A stretch of 64,000 nt of DNA, from positions 3,388,001 through 3,452,000 of the forward strand of contig NC_083522.1 of the NCBI RefSeq assembly GCF_032362555.1, written 5' to 3'. Position 1 is the first letter of the stretch, and each line of letters begins with the position of its first letter. A model generated the notes under the pieces. That model made no database searches, had not been told where the DNA came from, and saw only the letters and a program-made list of their open reading frames with translations. The stretch is from Amyelois transitella. Its lineage: Eukaryota; Arthropoda; Insecta; Lepidoptera; Pyralidae. Positions 11,738-22,042 of this stretch are shown in pieces. Both the position numbers and the translations under genes were made by a program.

Positions 11738-12073
11738 TCTGCCCACCCTTTTGGAAAAGAAACGAGATTATTTTGAGCATCGTTTCTATATTTTTTATTT
11801 TTGGTGACATATTGCTTTTCATTTTATTTTGCATCAATATTTATTGGCAAAACATCAGAGGTCGGTCTGGGGAATAATCTATCAGATAAATCATAAGCAT
11901 CATAAATCATCATTAACATTTTCCCCAAAAAGTCTTCAAATATTCTTAAAATATCAAAAGAAGACAATAAGAAGAATTTTGCTATTTGTGAAAACAAGAC
12001 GAACAGGAGTTCCAATCTCATGGGAATTGCACCAAAATGAACAACCTATAGGTATTAACTAAAAATTATTTCA

Positions 12074-12367
12074 GTAAATTTTAATTAGTGCCGTGTGGTT
12101 CCCGGCACTATTACAAAAAAGAATAGGACCACTCCATCTCTTTCCCATGGATGTCGTAAAAGGCGACTAAGGGATAGGCTTATAAACTTAGGATTCCTCT
12201 TTTAGGCGATGGGCTAGCAACCTGTCACTATTTGAATCTCGGTTCTATCATTAAGCCAAATAGCTGAACGTGGCCATTCAGTCTTTTGAAGACTGTTGGC
12301 TCTGTCTACCCCGCAAGGGATATAGACGTGATCATATGTATGTATGTATGTATGTAAATTTTAATTA
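12074..12367 (+). mobile_element. SINE-1 copy with target-site duplication
   Basis: Complete unit with head GCCGTGTGGTTCCCGGCACT and a long (ATGT)n tail. The flanking repeat GTAAATTTTAATTA occurs at 12074-12087 and 12354-12367. It carries variants (CACTATTACAAAAAAG, GAATCTCGGTTC, GACGTGATCATATG) shared with the copy at 59.6 kb. Confidence 0.92.
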
Positions 12368-12486
12368 AACATATTCAATCGGACCTCCAAGTTCCTGTTT
12401 ACACCCAAACTTAATCCAGTTTGAAAGTTACCTATGTAAAAACGCTTATAACCTTAATCCCCTCTACCACGTAAAAGAAATAATAA

Positions 12487-12540
12487 TACATACATACAAT
12501 CACATATTTTTCCCTTACGGGGTAGACAGCGCTAAACCGA
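12487..12540 (-). mobile_element. SINE-1 tail fragment, minus strand
   Basis: (CATA)n followed by CAATCACATATTTTTCCCTT and ACGGGGTAGACAG, the reverse complement of the SINE-1 3' end only. Confidence 0.55.
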
Positions 12541-12544
12541 GAAA

Positions 12545-13340
12545 CCGCTATCAGCTTAGTTATGACTTGATGCATAAAAAATGATGAAATGTTCCTTTTC
12601 CATATTGCAAGAAACCCTAACAATCACTAATCGAAATTGAAACTATCCTGAATTCTCAACAATGATTTCAAATTTTTTCGGGTAAATTTAATTTATTGTA
12701 TTCACAGAGCAATAATATCATTCCGAGGCGGTAGTTCAGTGCTCTGGTAGCATATTATATTGAAAGGCAATCATAGTCAAGTGATTGACATTATTGATTT
12801 AACTTCTGGGGTCATTGATTGTAATATAAATGCTTTGAAGAAGAATACCCAGGATTTTTTCTTTAAAAACGTATTTCAGATTGAATTAATACCTGTAAAG
12901 CTTCAATATTCAATCATTTGAACTGTAGTAACTTGTCTTAAACCGTAGTCAATCTATCCCTATTAGAAAATACGTGTTTGAAATTTACAAGAAATAAATG
13001 TCTTAACTGTCTTAATTTTAGTTAAAAATTTGTTACTTCGCAAAAAGTATAATATAATAATAGAAGATAAGTGATTTTTCCTCGCTTGAAACACGTCCCA
13101 AGTTTAAAGTTTATGAGTAAAGGTTAAACGTATCATAAAGCAACATCATTTAGAAGTCGTTCATAAAGTGCACCTTTTCTAACCCTCGTTAAAGTTACAG
13201 AAAAAGTACTTCTACAAATATAAGTATTTGTAAACTTACAAAAGAATTAAAAACCTTTGAACAATCCATTAATTATATACACTGTACAGTTTTGTATCAC
13301 AGCGATCTCAGGTTGACCTTTCACCTTTGAGACAACTGAA
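12545..13340. other. AT-rich intergenic DNA
   Basis: No coding exon, repeat or RNA gene was recognised before base composition changes near 13.35 kb. Confidence 0.45.
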
Positions 13341-13359
13341 AATAATACCGTGTTTCCCC

Positions 13360-13925
13360 AAGTATCGTGTCGTGCGAGTGACGTCTGAATATTGAAGTGG
13401 GACAAGCCGAGTCCGCCGCATTAAGCACGCCGCCCGCGCTTAGTCAAACTGGCAGAGCGTTTTCGAGGCACGCCGGCCGAAATCTATTATTAGGCAGTGT
13501 CCAAATACGTTCGTAAATAATGTATCAACAGTTCGACTCACCAGCAAAATATCGATCTCGCACGGCCAAAGTTCAATCGATTTCACATTGAAAGTTTCAC
13601 TCGAGAGTGCTCACCTGTGATCGCGTTTATACATTGTCCGTTAGTGGTCGGGAGCGGGTGGAGCGTCGCGCGTGGCGTGTGCGTGGCGGCGCGGGCAGCG
13701 CATGGCGCGGGGCAGGCGGCTCGGCCGGGGCGCGGCGCGAGGCGGACTGCCGCGCGCCCGGGCGCCGTGCCTCGCGCCGCCGCGTTTCGATGCCCTAAAT
13801 TCGCATTTCAGAATTGTCGTACCGCTGCAGCCGGCACGGCCGCACACCCTATCGATTCCCGCCATGACGCGTACGTTTCGTGAAAGTTAAAAGTTAACTC
13901 GATCGAATGCGATGCGGTCAGGTAC
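13360..13925 (+). promoter_or_regulatory. GC-rich island, candidate promoter and 5' non-coding exon
   Basis: A sharply GC- and CpG-rich block in an AT-rich region, richest at 13640-13800. Long ORFs exist on both strands and in several frames there (88 aa plus, 74 aa minus), but they are Arg/Ala/Gly-rich and look like a side effect of composition, not proteins. TTTCACTC near 13590 could be a cap site, and GCGGTCAG followed by GTACTG near 13918 could be a 5' splice donor. This is the expected look of a first exon of a larger plus-strand gene, but no downstream coding exon could be linked to it, and a minus-strand reading is not excluded. Confidence 0.35.
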
Positions 13926-14275
13926 TGCCTCACTATCAAAACGCGAGCCGTTTCTAGGTCGCGTTAATTGATTTGTACAATTCATGCTTATTAACAATAC
14001 GTGTGGCACGTTGATTTTTTACACAGAAGTACGAGATAACATACAAAATGTTTACATATTAAGTAATTTGTTTTAATGTTAAATTAGAACGCAAAGCCTG
14101 TAAAAAAAGTGAGAAGGAAATTAAATTGAGGTTTTTATATAAACTAGCGATATATTATTTTTAATACTCCTACTAAAATTAATCTTACTTATATAATGAA
14201 CAAAGTTAAAAATAAAATTTAACAGCCTACATTCTATAAGCCGTCGCTGTAGTGTGAAATGAATCGAGTATTGGC

Positions 14276-14375
14276 GTAGCAGGGCGCTACGCTATTCCGT
14301 GCGCTACGCCGCGCCGCCGTGCTACGTCATTAGAGCTACGAAAAGCTGGTGCTACGAGCCTCTACGTCGTAGACC
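14276..14375. repeat. Cluster of GCTACG/CGTAGC hexamers
   Basis: About ten occurrences of CTACG or its complement CGTAG fall within 100 bp (CGCTACGCT, GCGCTACGCC, GTGCTACGTC, GAGCTACG, GTGCTACGAG, CTCTACGTCGTAG). The spacing is irregular and the orientations mixed, so it is not a plain microsatellite. No ORF. Confidence 0.6.
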
Positions 14376-14999
14376 CTTTACATAGAGAAATCTGAATAAT
14401 AATGCAATTATTTAGATTTCTACTATCGGGAGGATAGAAATCTGAATATTAAGTGATACGGATGCCATATTTAAGGCTAAATTATATTCAGGCCGACGAA
14501 ATAATTGAACTTATTTTCCTTGAAGTTATTTATTCCATTACAATTTAAGTCATTAAGTATCACGCATAAAATACAGACAGAATAGCTATAGATCTTCACA
14601 TCTATCAACATTACCTTTACACTAATGAGGACTAAAGTCTAGAGTTAGTTAGAGTTTTTATCCTTTTTTTCCTATGAAAAAAAGTAAATTAACATGGATA
14701 ACTTTTATTATTTTTTTTATTTAAATTAATATCACTTTGAAATAAATTAAAACGCACGACACCTGTTTGTTTAATTCAGTCGGGTTTTATGGCCAAGGGC
14801 ATAGCGGTTAAAGTTAATCTTCAGCTGTGAAAAATTAATGTCTCCGTCAAAGATACAGAGAGAAACGTGAACTGAAGAAGATGTATAAAATAATTATTTG
14901 CTGCTCATGGAGAACATATCATAGATTTTAAGACCAGCAAATTAAAATTCCAAAAACAAATGCGCAAATATAATGTCAATAAATAATCTCAAATTATAT

Positions 15000-15215
15000 T
15001 ATAAATGCAAAAGTATGTTTGTTTGTTACCTCTTCACGCGTTACCTACTGAACCAATCTTTTTGAAATTTAGCGTTTTCTGCCCGAAAAAAACTAATGTT
15101 TCCGTTGGATTCGCGAAAAACTTATATTCTTTTATGGGTGGCGCTAAATTCACGCGGGCGAAAATGTGAATAAAAACTAATAAAATAATAAATTCAATGA
15201 AACAGTTTCTGTAAT
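15000..15215 (+). repeat. Lepidopteran interspersed repeat, ATGCAAAAGTATGTTTGTTT type
   Basis: Degenerate copy of a family also seen at 28.30 and 44.22 kb: 5' part with GTTTGTTTGTTACCTC, ACGCGTTACCTACTGAACCA, then a segment on TTCGCGAAAAAC and CACGCGGGCGAAAATGTG. Non-coding. Confidence 0.55.
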
Positions 15216-15390
15216 TGTATTCCATTACAAGCAGTATGCGAGAATAGTGAAATTCAGTTGTATTTCAGCGGAAATGTGAACCGGCAGCGGCGGCTTATCT
15301 GCGGGTAGTTTTACTACCACAAGCATTCAAACGAGGAATTTAAATCACTAATTAAAAAACAATAGCTTTGGATTTGATGAACAAATACTA

Positions 15391-15452
15391 CGAATAGATT
15401 TATTTTCAAAATAGGATTCAATGTATCGCTTATTGACGTCAACGACTGTGGA
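15391..15452 (-). mobile_element. LINE 3'-tail fragment, minus strand
   Basis: GAATAGATTTATTTTCAAAA, TAGGATTCAATGTATC and TTGACGTCAACG are the reverse complement of the 3' end of the LINE-tail family at 11.5 kb. Confidence 0.55.
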
Positions 15453-15455
15453 ATA

Positions 15456-15741
15456 AAATTATATCTCATACATTCATACATATGGTCACGTCTATATCCC
15501 TTGTGGGCTAGACAGAGCCAACAGTCTTGAAAAGACTGAATGGCCACGTTCAGCTATTTGGCTTAATGATAGAATTGAGATTCAAATAGCGATAGGTTGC
15601 TAGCCCATCGCCTAAAAAAGAATCCCAAGTTTGTAAGCCTATCCCTTAGTCGCCTTTTACGACATCCATGGGAAAGAGATGGAGTGGTCCTATTCTTTTT
15701 TGTATTGGTGCCGGGAACCACACCGCAAATTATATCTCATA
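15456..15741 (-). mobile_element. SINE-1 copy with target-site duplication, minus strand
   Basis: Complete unit in reverse: tail at 15471-15500 (CATACATATGGTCACGTCTA), head at 15705-15726 (GGTGCCGGGAACCACACCGC). The flanking repeat AAATTATATCTCATA occurs at 15456-15470 and 15727-15741. Confidence 0.92.
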
Positions 15742-15789
15742 GGTAGTTTATCAATCTTTAAAAATATGAGGTATAAACTTCAATATACA

Positions 15790-15970
15790 ACGTCTCTAAC
15801 ATTAAGTGAGTAGACAGATCCAATAATCACAAGACTCGAAGGCCTAGTTAGATAGATGATTGAATTGAGCTTTAGAGATAATAACACAATACTTATTCAT
15901 GAAACCTAGCCTGAAATATCCCAAGATAATAAGCCTTCATCGCCATTAACTTTTACAATCTGCATCTGTT
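15790..15970 (-). mobile_element. SINE-1 remnant, minus strand
   Basis: Heavily diverged reverse copy (GTGAGTAGACAGATCCAATA, AGACTCGAAGGCC, ATGATTGAATTGAGC). Only the general layout is kept. Confidence 0.5.
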
Positions 15971-15999
15971 TATTATTAACTTAAGCTTAACATTCTTAA

Positions 16000-16110
16000 A
16001 CTATGATTTAGCCAAACAACTGAACGTGCATCAGTCTTTTAAAAAATGTTGGCTCTGTCTGCCCTCACGGGATATAGACGTGATTATATGTATTTATGTG
16101 TGTACGTACA
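16000..16110 (+). mobile_element. SINE-1 3' half
   Basis: Starts at GATTTAGCCAAACAACTGAA and ends GGGATATAGACGTGATTATA followed by a TGTATTTATGTGTGTA tail. The 5' half is absent. Confidence 0.65.
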
Positions 16111-16659
16111 TACATATGTGTATGTCAAATTGTATAGACTGTTGAAAAGCTAAATCAGTAAATAAATCAAAAAGTTTTCGTATAAAATTCATATCAATAT
16201 TGAGTGCAAAATAACAAACAAACATATGCCAAAGGTCACTCCGTTTGGCAAACTCTAACGTCTTGATAAAATCGGGAAATGCCGGAAGGTACAGGTCTAC
16301 GGTTTAGGGTTATGGATTTTAAAATTGGAACTCTAAAAACTAGTTTCTTGAAAGTAATTTTCTTTAAATAATAAAAAAAAACAATATTATATGAGTTGTT
16401 TATGTATATCTCATCTTGCTTACCATCAGGCTGATTGAGGTCTAACGCACTCAAATTATTATAAATTATAAAAAAACAAGCGATACCGTGTTCTAACAAA
16501 AGCCTCCTATTTTGAGAAAGCCTTAGCCATTATCAGTATGGTCCGATATAATTGCCATTTAATTACAACTAGTTTTTGCTCGCGTAAAAAAATTGATCCC
16601 CCATATGGAAATTTTTGATATATCTCTCAAATACAGACATCGACTAGTTAATTCTTCTT

Positions 16660-16832
16660 CCACCTGGCTTTTTGTCCCGGTTGCATCCTCACCAATCTGG
16701 AGTCCTCTTTAGAATGGTGAGAATACCCAGGGTATGCCTCTGATCATGGACCCAGGATTGTGAGGCAGGTTTTTACACGAAACGACTCCCATCTGACCTC
16801 TACAATCTTTGCAGCTGTAAACATAAGATAGA
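16660..16832 (+). repeat. SINE-2 type repeat
   Basis: A second family that recurs in the window. Diagnostic text: TTTTTACACGAAACGACTCC, CATCTGACCTC and CAATCTTTGCAG. Other copies lie at 31.90, 32.51, 35.98 and 41.12 (same strand) and at 24.35 and 49.92 (reverse). No protein coding. The family name is unknown to me. Confidence 0.6.
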
Positions 16833-16839
16833 TAGAAAG

Positions 16840-17230
16840 GTAGTTACGTTACGTATGATTATGGTTACACATGCAGTTATCTGAATGTGCAGTTTTCCTC
16901 ATTATGTTTTCCCTCGCCGTAAGAGCATCGATTATTATTCAGATATCTTTGGATACCTACATTTCTACGGAATCCTCTGTTCCCAAATTGACTAGACCCC
17001 GACTAGTTTTTACTTTGTGTTTCGTTTGATGCAGATATTATAGGAAATAGAAATGTCAAGCGCGACAACCCAAGGCCTGCTTGTCACGATATGGCAATAG
17101 AAGCGCGATTGCAAAGAATTGCAGATACAATAGCTTTTTATTGTTACTCTTACCTACTGTAAAAACGCGATTTCAATTATTCGACAGTTTGTTATTGATA
17201 CTGTCAAATATAATTTTTTTTAAAACGTGA
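16840..17230. other. AT-rich intergenic DNA
   Basis: No gene or recognised repeat seen. Confidence 0.4.
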
Positions 17231-17236
17231 ATTGAA

Positions 17237-17372
17237 TAGAATAGATTAATTTTCAAAATTGGATACAAGGTATCAATTATTGACGTCACATCACTTAAAT
17301 CTAATTGTAAATACTCCAAAGCGCATGTGTAGAAGAAACACTGTAGCAAAACAAACTAAACTACAATTGATG
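17237..17372 (-). mobile_element. LINE 3'-tail fragment, minus strand
   Basis: Reverse complement of the 11.5-kb LINE tail: AGAATAGATTAATTTTCAAA, TTGGATACAAGGTATC, TTGACGTCACATCACTTAAA, then GTGTAGAAGAAACACTGTAG. Confidence 0.65.
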
Positions 17373-17848
17373 AAAGAAACTTTTCATTATTAGTTCCCTC
17401 CCATGATGAAGTAGCGTAGAAAACACATGTACTATTCGCGAATTAATTTTCTTGCTGCGCAGATTGTGATTGCATATAGCTAAATGACGACCGCGCACCG
17501 CGCTTAATCAGTTGACATCTGTTTAGCTTCCCTCGGTGATTTTTAATCGTAATACCTTGTATAAAGCTATTGTTTGGCATCGATTTGTATATCAGTAAAT
17601 GGAAGAGTAATTGGGGTCCACGCTGGTGTCTCAGTGTGCAGTGAAGGATATTGCAATTGTGAGTAACAACAACAATTCATTTTAAAATATTTGCGGGCAC
17701 TCATCAACGCACCGCGGTACCGGCCGTCGTCGAGCGGTGACTCGGTGACTCACTTTCGCCTCAAGGACACGCTCGCGTGCATCGCATCTTACGCTTACCT
17801 ATTTAGCTTGAACCGCCCGATATTTATCAGTATCTAATATTAGGGAGT

Positions 17849-18940
17849 ATGGCAAATGCAAATAAAAAAATATGCGCTGGTTGTCGCAATGTCATTTCCA
17901 CAAGACAATACCTAGTTTGTTCACATTGTGACCTAACTTACGATTTGGAATGTGCTAATGTCCCGGAAAAGCGATTTTTTATTATGACGTCGGACCATAA
18001 AAATCAATGGAAATGTCCAGAGTGTTGTAGTAAACAACCGAAGAATAATAACTCAAATACGCCGGTGCGATCAGCAGCATCAGACATCGCCACAAAATCA
18101 TCGGCCAACCCCCCGTCATCCAGTCGTCATGATGATCATGTAAATGTAGCTAAACGCGGGAAGAAAACTGATGATTCAGGCCCTCCGTTGTCGTCCCCTA
18201 TTTTAACAGAGGATAACTTACGAAATATATTAAAACAAGAATTTTTAACTATAATGCGAACGGAGTTAAGGAGCATTCGCGAAAAAATGGATAATTTTCA
18301 AACTGCTGCTGAATTTTTTAATAAACAATATGAGGATCTCAAAGCTGTGGTTGAAGAAAAATCAGTCTTAATTGATAATCTCAAGGAAGAAAATACTGCT
18401 CTTAAGTCTTCGGTTGTCAATCTTGCTGCGAGATTGGAGTTGGTGGAGCAACAACAACGTGATTGTAATGTTGAGATCAATGGAATTCCCGAAAGTAGAA
18501 CCGGCAATCATCTCACTGACACAATTATAAGAATTGCTAACACCGTGAAGTTCTCTATGGCGGATACCGATATATTACATGTTACGAGGGTAGCAAAAAT
18601 GGACAAAACCAGTGCTCGTCCACGCACCGTGATCGCGAAGTTCCAGAGCATTCGTCATCGGGATGGCTTCCTTGCGTCTGTGGCATACTACAACAAAAAG
18701 AACCCCAAGGACAAACTGAACACCCGGCACTTGGGCCTTGAGGGAGCGAGCAGTCCGGTCTTCGTATCCGAGCACCTCACACCTGGAAATAAGTCTTTGC
18801 ACGCACAAGCGCGAAAAGCGGCGAAGGAGGGAAACTATAAATTTGTGTGGGTTCGTAATGGGCGTATATTTGTGAGAAAAGATGAATATTCACAACCTAT
18901 TCTTGTTAAGTGCGCTACTAGCCTGGCAAAAATTGTGTAA
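17849..18940 (+). CDS. LINE ORF1 protein: PHD-like zinc finger, coiled coil and FP-like domain
   Basis: A 363-aa protein. LINE ORF1 proteins bind element RNA and act as nucleic-acid chaperones in the retrotransposition particle. Residues 9-59 form a PHD-like finger with pairs C9/C12, C24/C27 and C56/C59 plus C35; the place of the usual His, five residues after C27, holds D32. Residues 60-120 are polar and probably disordered. About 130-210 is a coiled coil with regular Leu/Ile (IREKMDNFQTAAEF, VIDNLKEENTAL-like heptads). About 208-363 resembles the domain shared by lepidopteran LINE ORF1s and the baculovirus FP protein (start NVEINGIPES, later TPGNKSLHAQARKAAKEGNY). The ATG at 17849 follows the GC-rich 5' region and leads ORF2 by 58 bp. 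The domain names are from memory of the family. Confidence 0.85.
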   Translation: MANANKKICAGCRNVISTRQYLVCSHCDLTYDLECANVPEKRFFIMTSDHKNQWKCPECCSKQPKNNNSNTPVRSAASDIATKSSANPPSSSRHDDHVNVAKRGKKTDDSGPPLSSPILTEDNLRNILKQEFLTIMRTELRSIREKMDNFQTAAEFFNKQYEDLKAVVEEKSVLIDNLKEENTALKSSVVNLAARLELVEQQQRDCNVEINGIPESRTGNHLTDTIIRIANTVKFSMADTDILHVTRVAKMDKTSARPRTVIAKFQSIRHRDGFLASVAYYNKKNPKDKLNTRHLGLEGASSPVFVSEHLTPGNKSLHAQARKAAKEGNYKFVWVRNGRIFVRKDEYSQPILVKCATSLAKIV

Positions 18941-18998
18941 CTTTTTTTTTGTTTATTGTGCCACATTGTAAAGTTTGTCACGCCTAATTGTCTAATTA

Positions 18999-21848
18999 AT
19001 GGATTTAAGTATTTATTACCAGAATACCGGAGGTCTTAGGACCAAAACCACTGAAGTATATAATAATATAGCAATATGTAATTATAGCGTAATAGTTTTT
19101 ACGGAAACGTGGTTCAATGACTGTATAAATAATAGGGAGTTTATAAATGATAGATACGTAGTATATCGCAGAGATCGTGATTTCTCTAAGAGTAATAAAT
19201 TGGATGGCGGTGGAGTTCTTGTGGCAGTTTTAAGGAGTATTAAGTCTGCTCGTATGTACGCATGGGAAAGTGAATGTGAGGACTTGTGGGTTACAGTAGA
19301 AACGATTATGAATAACAGGTCAAAAACTATAGCAATATGTGCTGTTTATTTGCCGCCACCAATTAAATTGGATAACATTTCGATATTTTTTGAGAAATCA
19401 AGCTTAGTCTGTGAAACTTGTAAAGGCGTTATTATCCTGGGTGATTTTAATATGAGGTTCATTGATTGGTCTCTTGTTGAAAAAGATGAGGGCGTTATAC
19501 CAAGTAGTTTTCGCGCAGAAGGTTATTCCTTATTAAACTTCATATCGGTAAACAATTTGATCCAGGCTAATGGCGTCTGTAACGAGGAGGGGAAAATGCT
19601 TGATTTGGTCCTAAGTTCTACCCCAGATGTAAAAGTGTCGAAATCAATTGATCACCTTAGCAATATTGTGCCAAGGCATCCTCCGTTGGTTTTGTGTTTG
19701 ACGACTCATACATTCAATAATTTGTCGCCTCTTAAACGAGTTGAATTTAAATTTTTCAAAGCAGATTATGCTGGTATAATTCATGACTTGAGCGATATTG
19801 ATTGGTACACTAAATTGAATAACAAAGATGTGAACGCAAAAGTTTCAGCATTTTATAATATTTTGAGGCATTGCGTTGAAAAATATGTTCCAAAGCGTAA
19901 AACAGCGACTAAAAAAGCCCCTCAGTGGATAGATAAAAATTTAAAAAAAAAATTACTAACAGAGAAGGAGAAAATTAGGAATAAATACTCAAAATATAAA
20001 AATCCACGAGACAAAATAGAGTATGAGATCCTGAGAGGTAGGTGTCAAAGATTGCAGCAATATAATGCAAAAAAGTACTTATTAAAAATAGAAGAAGAAA
20101 TAGCTCATAACTCGGGAGCCTTCTGGCGTTTTGTAAATAATAGAAGAAAGGCCGATTCAGGCTTTCCAACTCAAATGAATCTTGATGGTGAAGTGGCAGA
20201 AAATGGTCAAGACATAGCGGATTTATTCGCTAAATTATTTAGTACCAACTTTACAGGGAGCTCCAGCGCTTCAGCTCACTTCCCTCCCAAAATGTGTCCA
20301 ACTTTGTCTGGTATAACCATTACTCCAAGGTGCATCTTACAAAAGATACGTAAGTTAAGTATACATAAAAGTGCCGGTCCAGATGGTTTCCCCCCCATTT
20401 TTGTTAAGAGTTGTGCTGCTGTTCTGAACTTGCCTCTTACTATCATATTCAACTTTTCCTTACAGACAGGGCAGTTTCCAGACGAATGGAAGAAAGCTAG
20501 AATAGTACCTATATACAAAAAAGGTGATCGAGGTGATATACGGAACTTTAGGGCAGTCTCCATTCTTTCTATAATTCCGAAGCTGTTCGAATCTCTTGTG
20601 GAACCCGTCATATCCATGCATCTTTCTGATCTGATAAGTCGGAATCAGCATGGCTTCATGAGCAAGCGATCAACGGAGACTAACTTAGTTTCGTTGGTTT
20701 CTAGACTGGCACGTGAAGTGGACGCAGGATTTCAAGTAGATGCGATATATACGGATTTCACAAGCGCATTTGACAGAGTCAACCATTCATTATTACTAGC
20801 GAGACTTGAAGCAAATGGTATTCATGGTTCGCTGCTGAATTGGGTCCGATCATACCTAGAACGAAGATCACAAGTTGTTGCGGTGCTTGGTTATGAATCT
20901 AAGATCTATTACGCTGACTCCGGTGTTCCTCAGGGTTCACATCTTGGGCCCATATTATTCTCTTTATTCATAAGCGACTTACCGGAAGTCATTTTGAGCT
21001 CGGAGTGTTCAATGTTCGCCGATGATGCAAAAATATATAGGGTAATAAAAAATTCCACTGACGCAGATCTTTTACAAAAAGATATTGATAGATTAACAGC
21101 ATGGTGTCGTGTGAATGGCATGTCAATAAATACAAATAAATGTCATCATATTACATTTACAAGAAAAAGGAAACCTATTGACTCAGCGTATAAAATAGGA
21201 TCTGAGGAAGTGCAAAAAGTGAAATTGATCAGGGACCTTGGTGTTTGGCTGGATTCCGAACTCAAGTTTGTTGAGCACATTGACAACATTATAAAAAAAT
21301 CAGCCCAAATGTTAGGCTTCTTGAAAAGAAATTCGAGGGAGTTTCGTTTGGCTAAAACGAAAATTCTCCTTTTCAACACTTTGGTCAGAAGCAATTTGGA
21401 ATACTGTAGTTCAGTTTGGAACCCAACATATGCTGTACAATCTCAGCGAATTGAACAAATTCAGAGGGTCTTCACCAGGCACTTGGCATTCGCGGAGCCC
21501 AATATTTCTCATCGTGTTCCGTACGACGAGCGGATGAAACATTTTAATATGGTCTCGCTTTGTGATAGAAGAAAAATACACGATGTGATGTTTCTTTATA
21601 AACTTCTAAATAACTTTTTGGATTCCGGGGACTTAGTGTCATTAATAGATATAAAAGTTCCGAGTAGACTGCCACGTTATCCTATAACTAAACTGCTGTC
21701 TGGTCCGGCATCGAGAACAAATCTGGGCGGCCATGCGCCGGTAAGGCGTATGTGCGATACATATTTCTTGGTTCGCAATTCAGAAAATTTGGACATATTT
21801 CACGATAGATTGAATGTATTTAAACATAGGATGCTGAAACTGTTGTAA
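18999..21848 (+). CDS. LINE ORF2: endonuclease and reverse transcriptase
   Basis: A 949-aa polyprotein that nicks target DNA and copies element RNA at the nick. The N-terminal 230 residues are an exonuclease-endonuclease-phosphatase domain: YYQNTGGLRTK near residue 8, TETW near 36, GDFNM near 148. The closing S-D-H motif expected near 225 reads IVPRHPPLV: the His is kept but the Asp position is Arg. The reverse transcriptase runs from about 430 to 720 with KSAGPDGFPPIFVKS, ARIVPIYKKGDRGDIRNFRA, YTDFTSAFDRVNH (first catalytic Asp), GVPQGSHLGPILFSLFISDL and SMFADDAKIY (catalytic FADD). The last 200 residues are the usual C-terminal extension. No stop or frameshift. It is probably translated from the same RNA as ORF1 by reinitiation or shunting. 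Confidence 0.92.
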   Translation: MDLSIYYQNTGGLRTKTTEVYNNIAICNYSVIVFTETWFNDCINNREFINDRYVVYRRDRDFSKSNKLDGGGVLVAVLRSIKSARMYAWESECEDLWVTVETIMNNRSKTIAICAVYLPPPIKLDNISIFFEKSSLVCETCKGVIILGDFNMRFIDWSLVEKDEGVIPSSFRAEGYSLLNFISVNNLIQANGVCNEEGKMLDLVLSSTPDVKVSKSIDHLSNIVPRHPPLVLCLTTHTFNNLSPLKRVEFKFFKADYAGIIHDLSDIDWYTKLNNKDVNAKVSAFYNILRHCVEKYVPKRKTATKKAPQWIDKNLKKKLLTEKEKIRNKYSKYKNPRDKIEYEILRGRCQRLQQYNAKKYLLKIEEEIAHNSGAFWRFVNNRRKADSGFPTQMNLDGEVAENGQDIADLFAKLFSTNFTGSSSASAHFPPKMCPTLSGITITPRCILQKIRKLSIHKSAGPDGFPPIFVKSCAAVLNLPLTIIFNFSLQTGQFPDEWKKARIVPIYKKGDRGDIRNFRAVSILSIIPKLFESLVEPVISMHLSDLISRNQHGFMSKRSTETNLVSLVSRLAREVDAGFQVDAIYTDFTSAFDRVNHSLLLARLEANGIHGSLLNWVRSYLERRSQVVAVLGYESKIYYADSGVPQGSHLGPILFSLFISDLPEVILSSECSMFADDAKIYRVIKNSTDADLLQKDIDRLTAWCRVNGMSINTNKCHHITFTRKRKPIDSAYKIGSEEVQKVKLIRDLGVWLDSELKFVEHIDNIIKKSAQMLGFLKRNSREFRLAKTKILLFNTLVRSNLEYCSSVWNPTYAVQSQRIEQIQRVFTRHLAFAEPNISHRVPYDERMKHFNMVSLCDRRKIHDVMFLYKLLNNFLDSGDLVSLIDIKVPSRLPRYPITKLLSGPASRTNLGGHAPVRRMCDTYFLVRNSENLDIFHDRLNVFKHRMLKLL

Positions 21849-22042
21849 ATGTTTTGGAATTATTACTGAAAATTTTATATTTATTACCTACATATGTTAC
21901 TGATATATGGTGAACGATGTGTATACCTGTAATTGGTGTTTTCACAAGAACAACATGTAAGTGTGTCCCTGTCATTGAATGTAATGTGTAAACACTGTTG
22001 GTGTACCAATTAAATAAATAAAAAAAAAAAAAAAAAAAAAAA

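Larger units (their letters stand above)
17500..22042 (+). mobile_element. Near full-length LINE with two open ORFs and a poly(A) tail
   Basis: The element spans a 5' untranslated region (start not precisely located; GC-rich part 17696-17800), ORF1 at 17849-18940, a 58-bp gap, ORF2 at 18999-21848, a 3' untranslated region of about 170 bp and an A-tract at 22019-22042. Both ORFs are uninterrupted, which is rare among the LINE pieces here and points to a recent insertion. An ORF1 with a zinc finger, coiled coil and FP-like domain plus an ORF2 with endonuclease and reverse transcriptase places it in the jockey/CR1 group. No convincing target-site duplication was found by eye. Confidence 0.85.

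Noticed and set aside
13607-13890. Four overlapping ORFs on both strands in the GC island
   Set aside because: All are Arg/Ala/Gly-rich translations of a CpG-rich block; none has a domain, and the same bases are open in several frames, as expected from composition.
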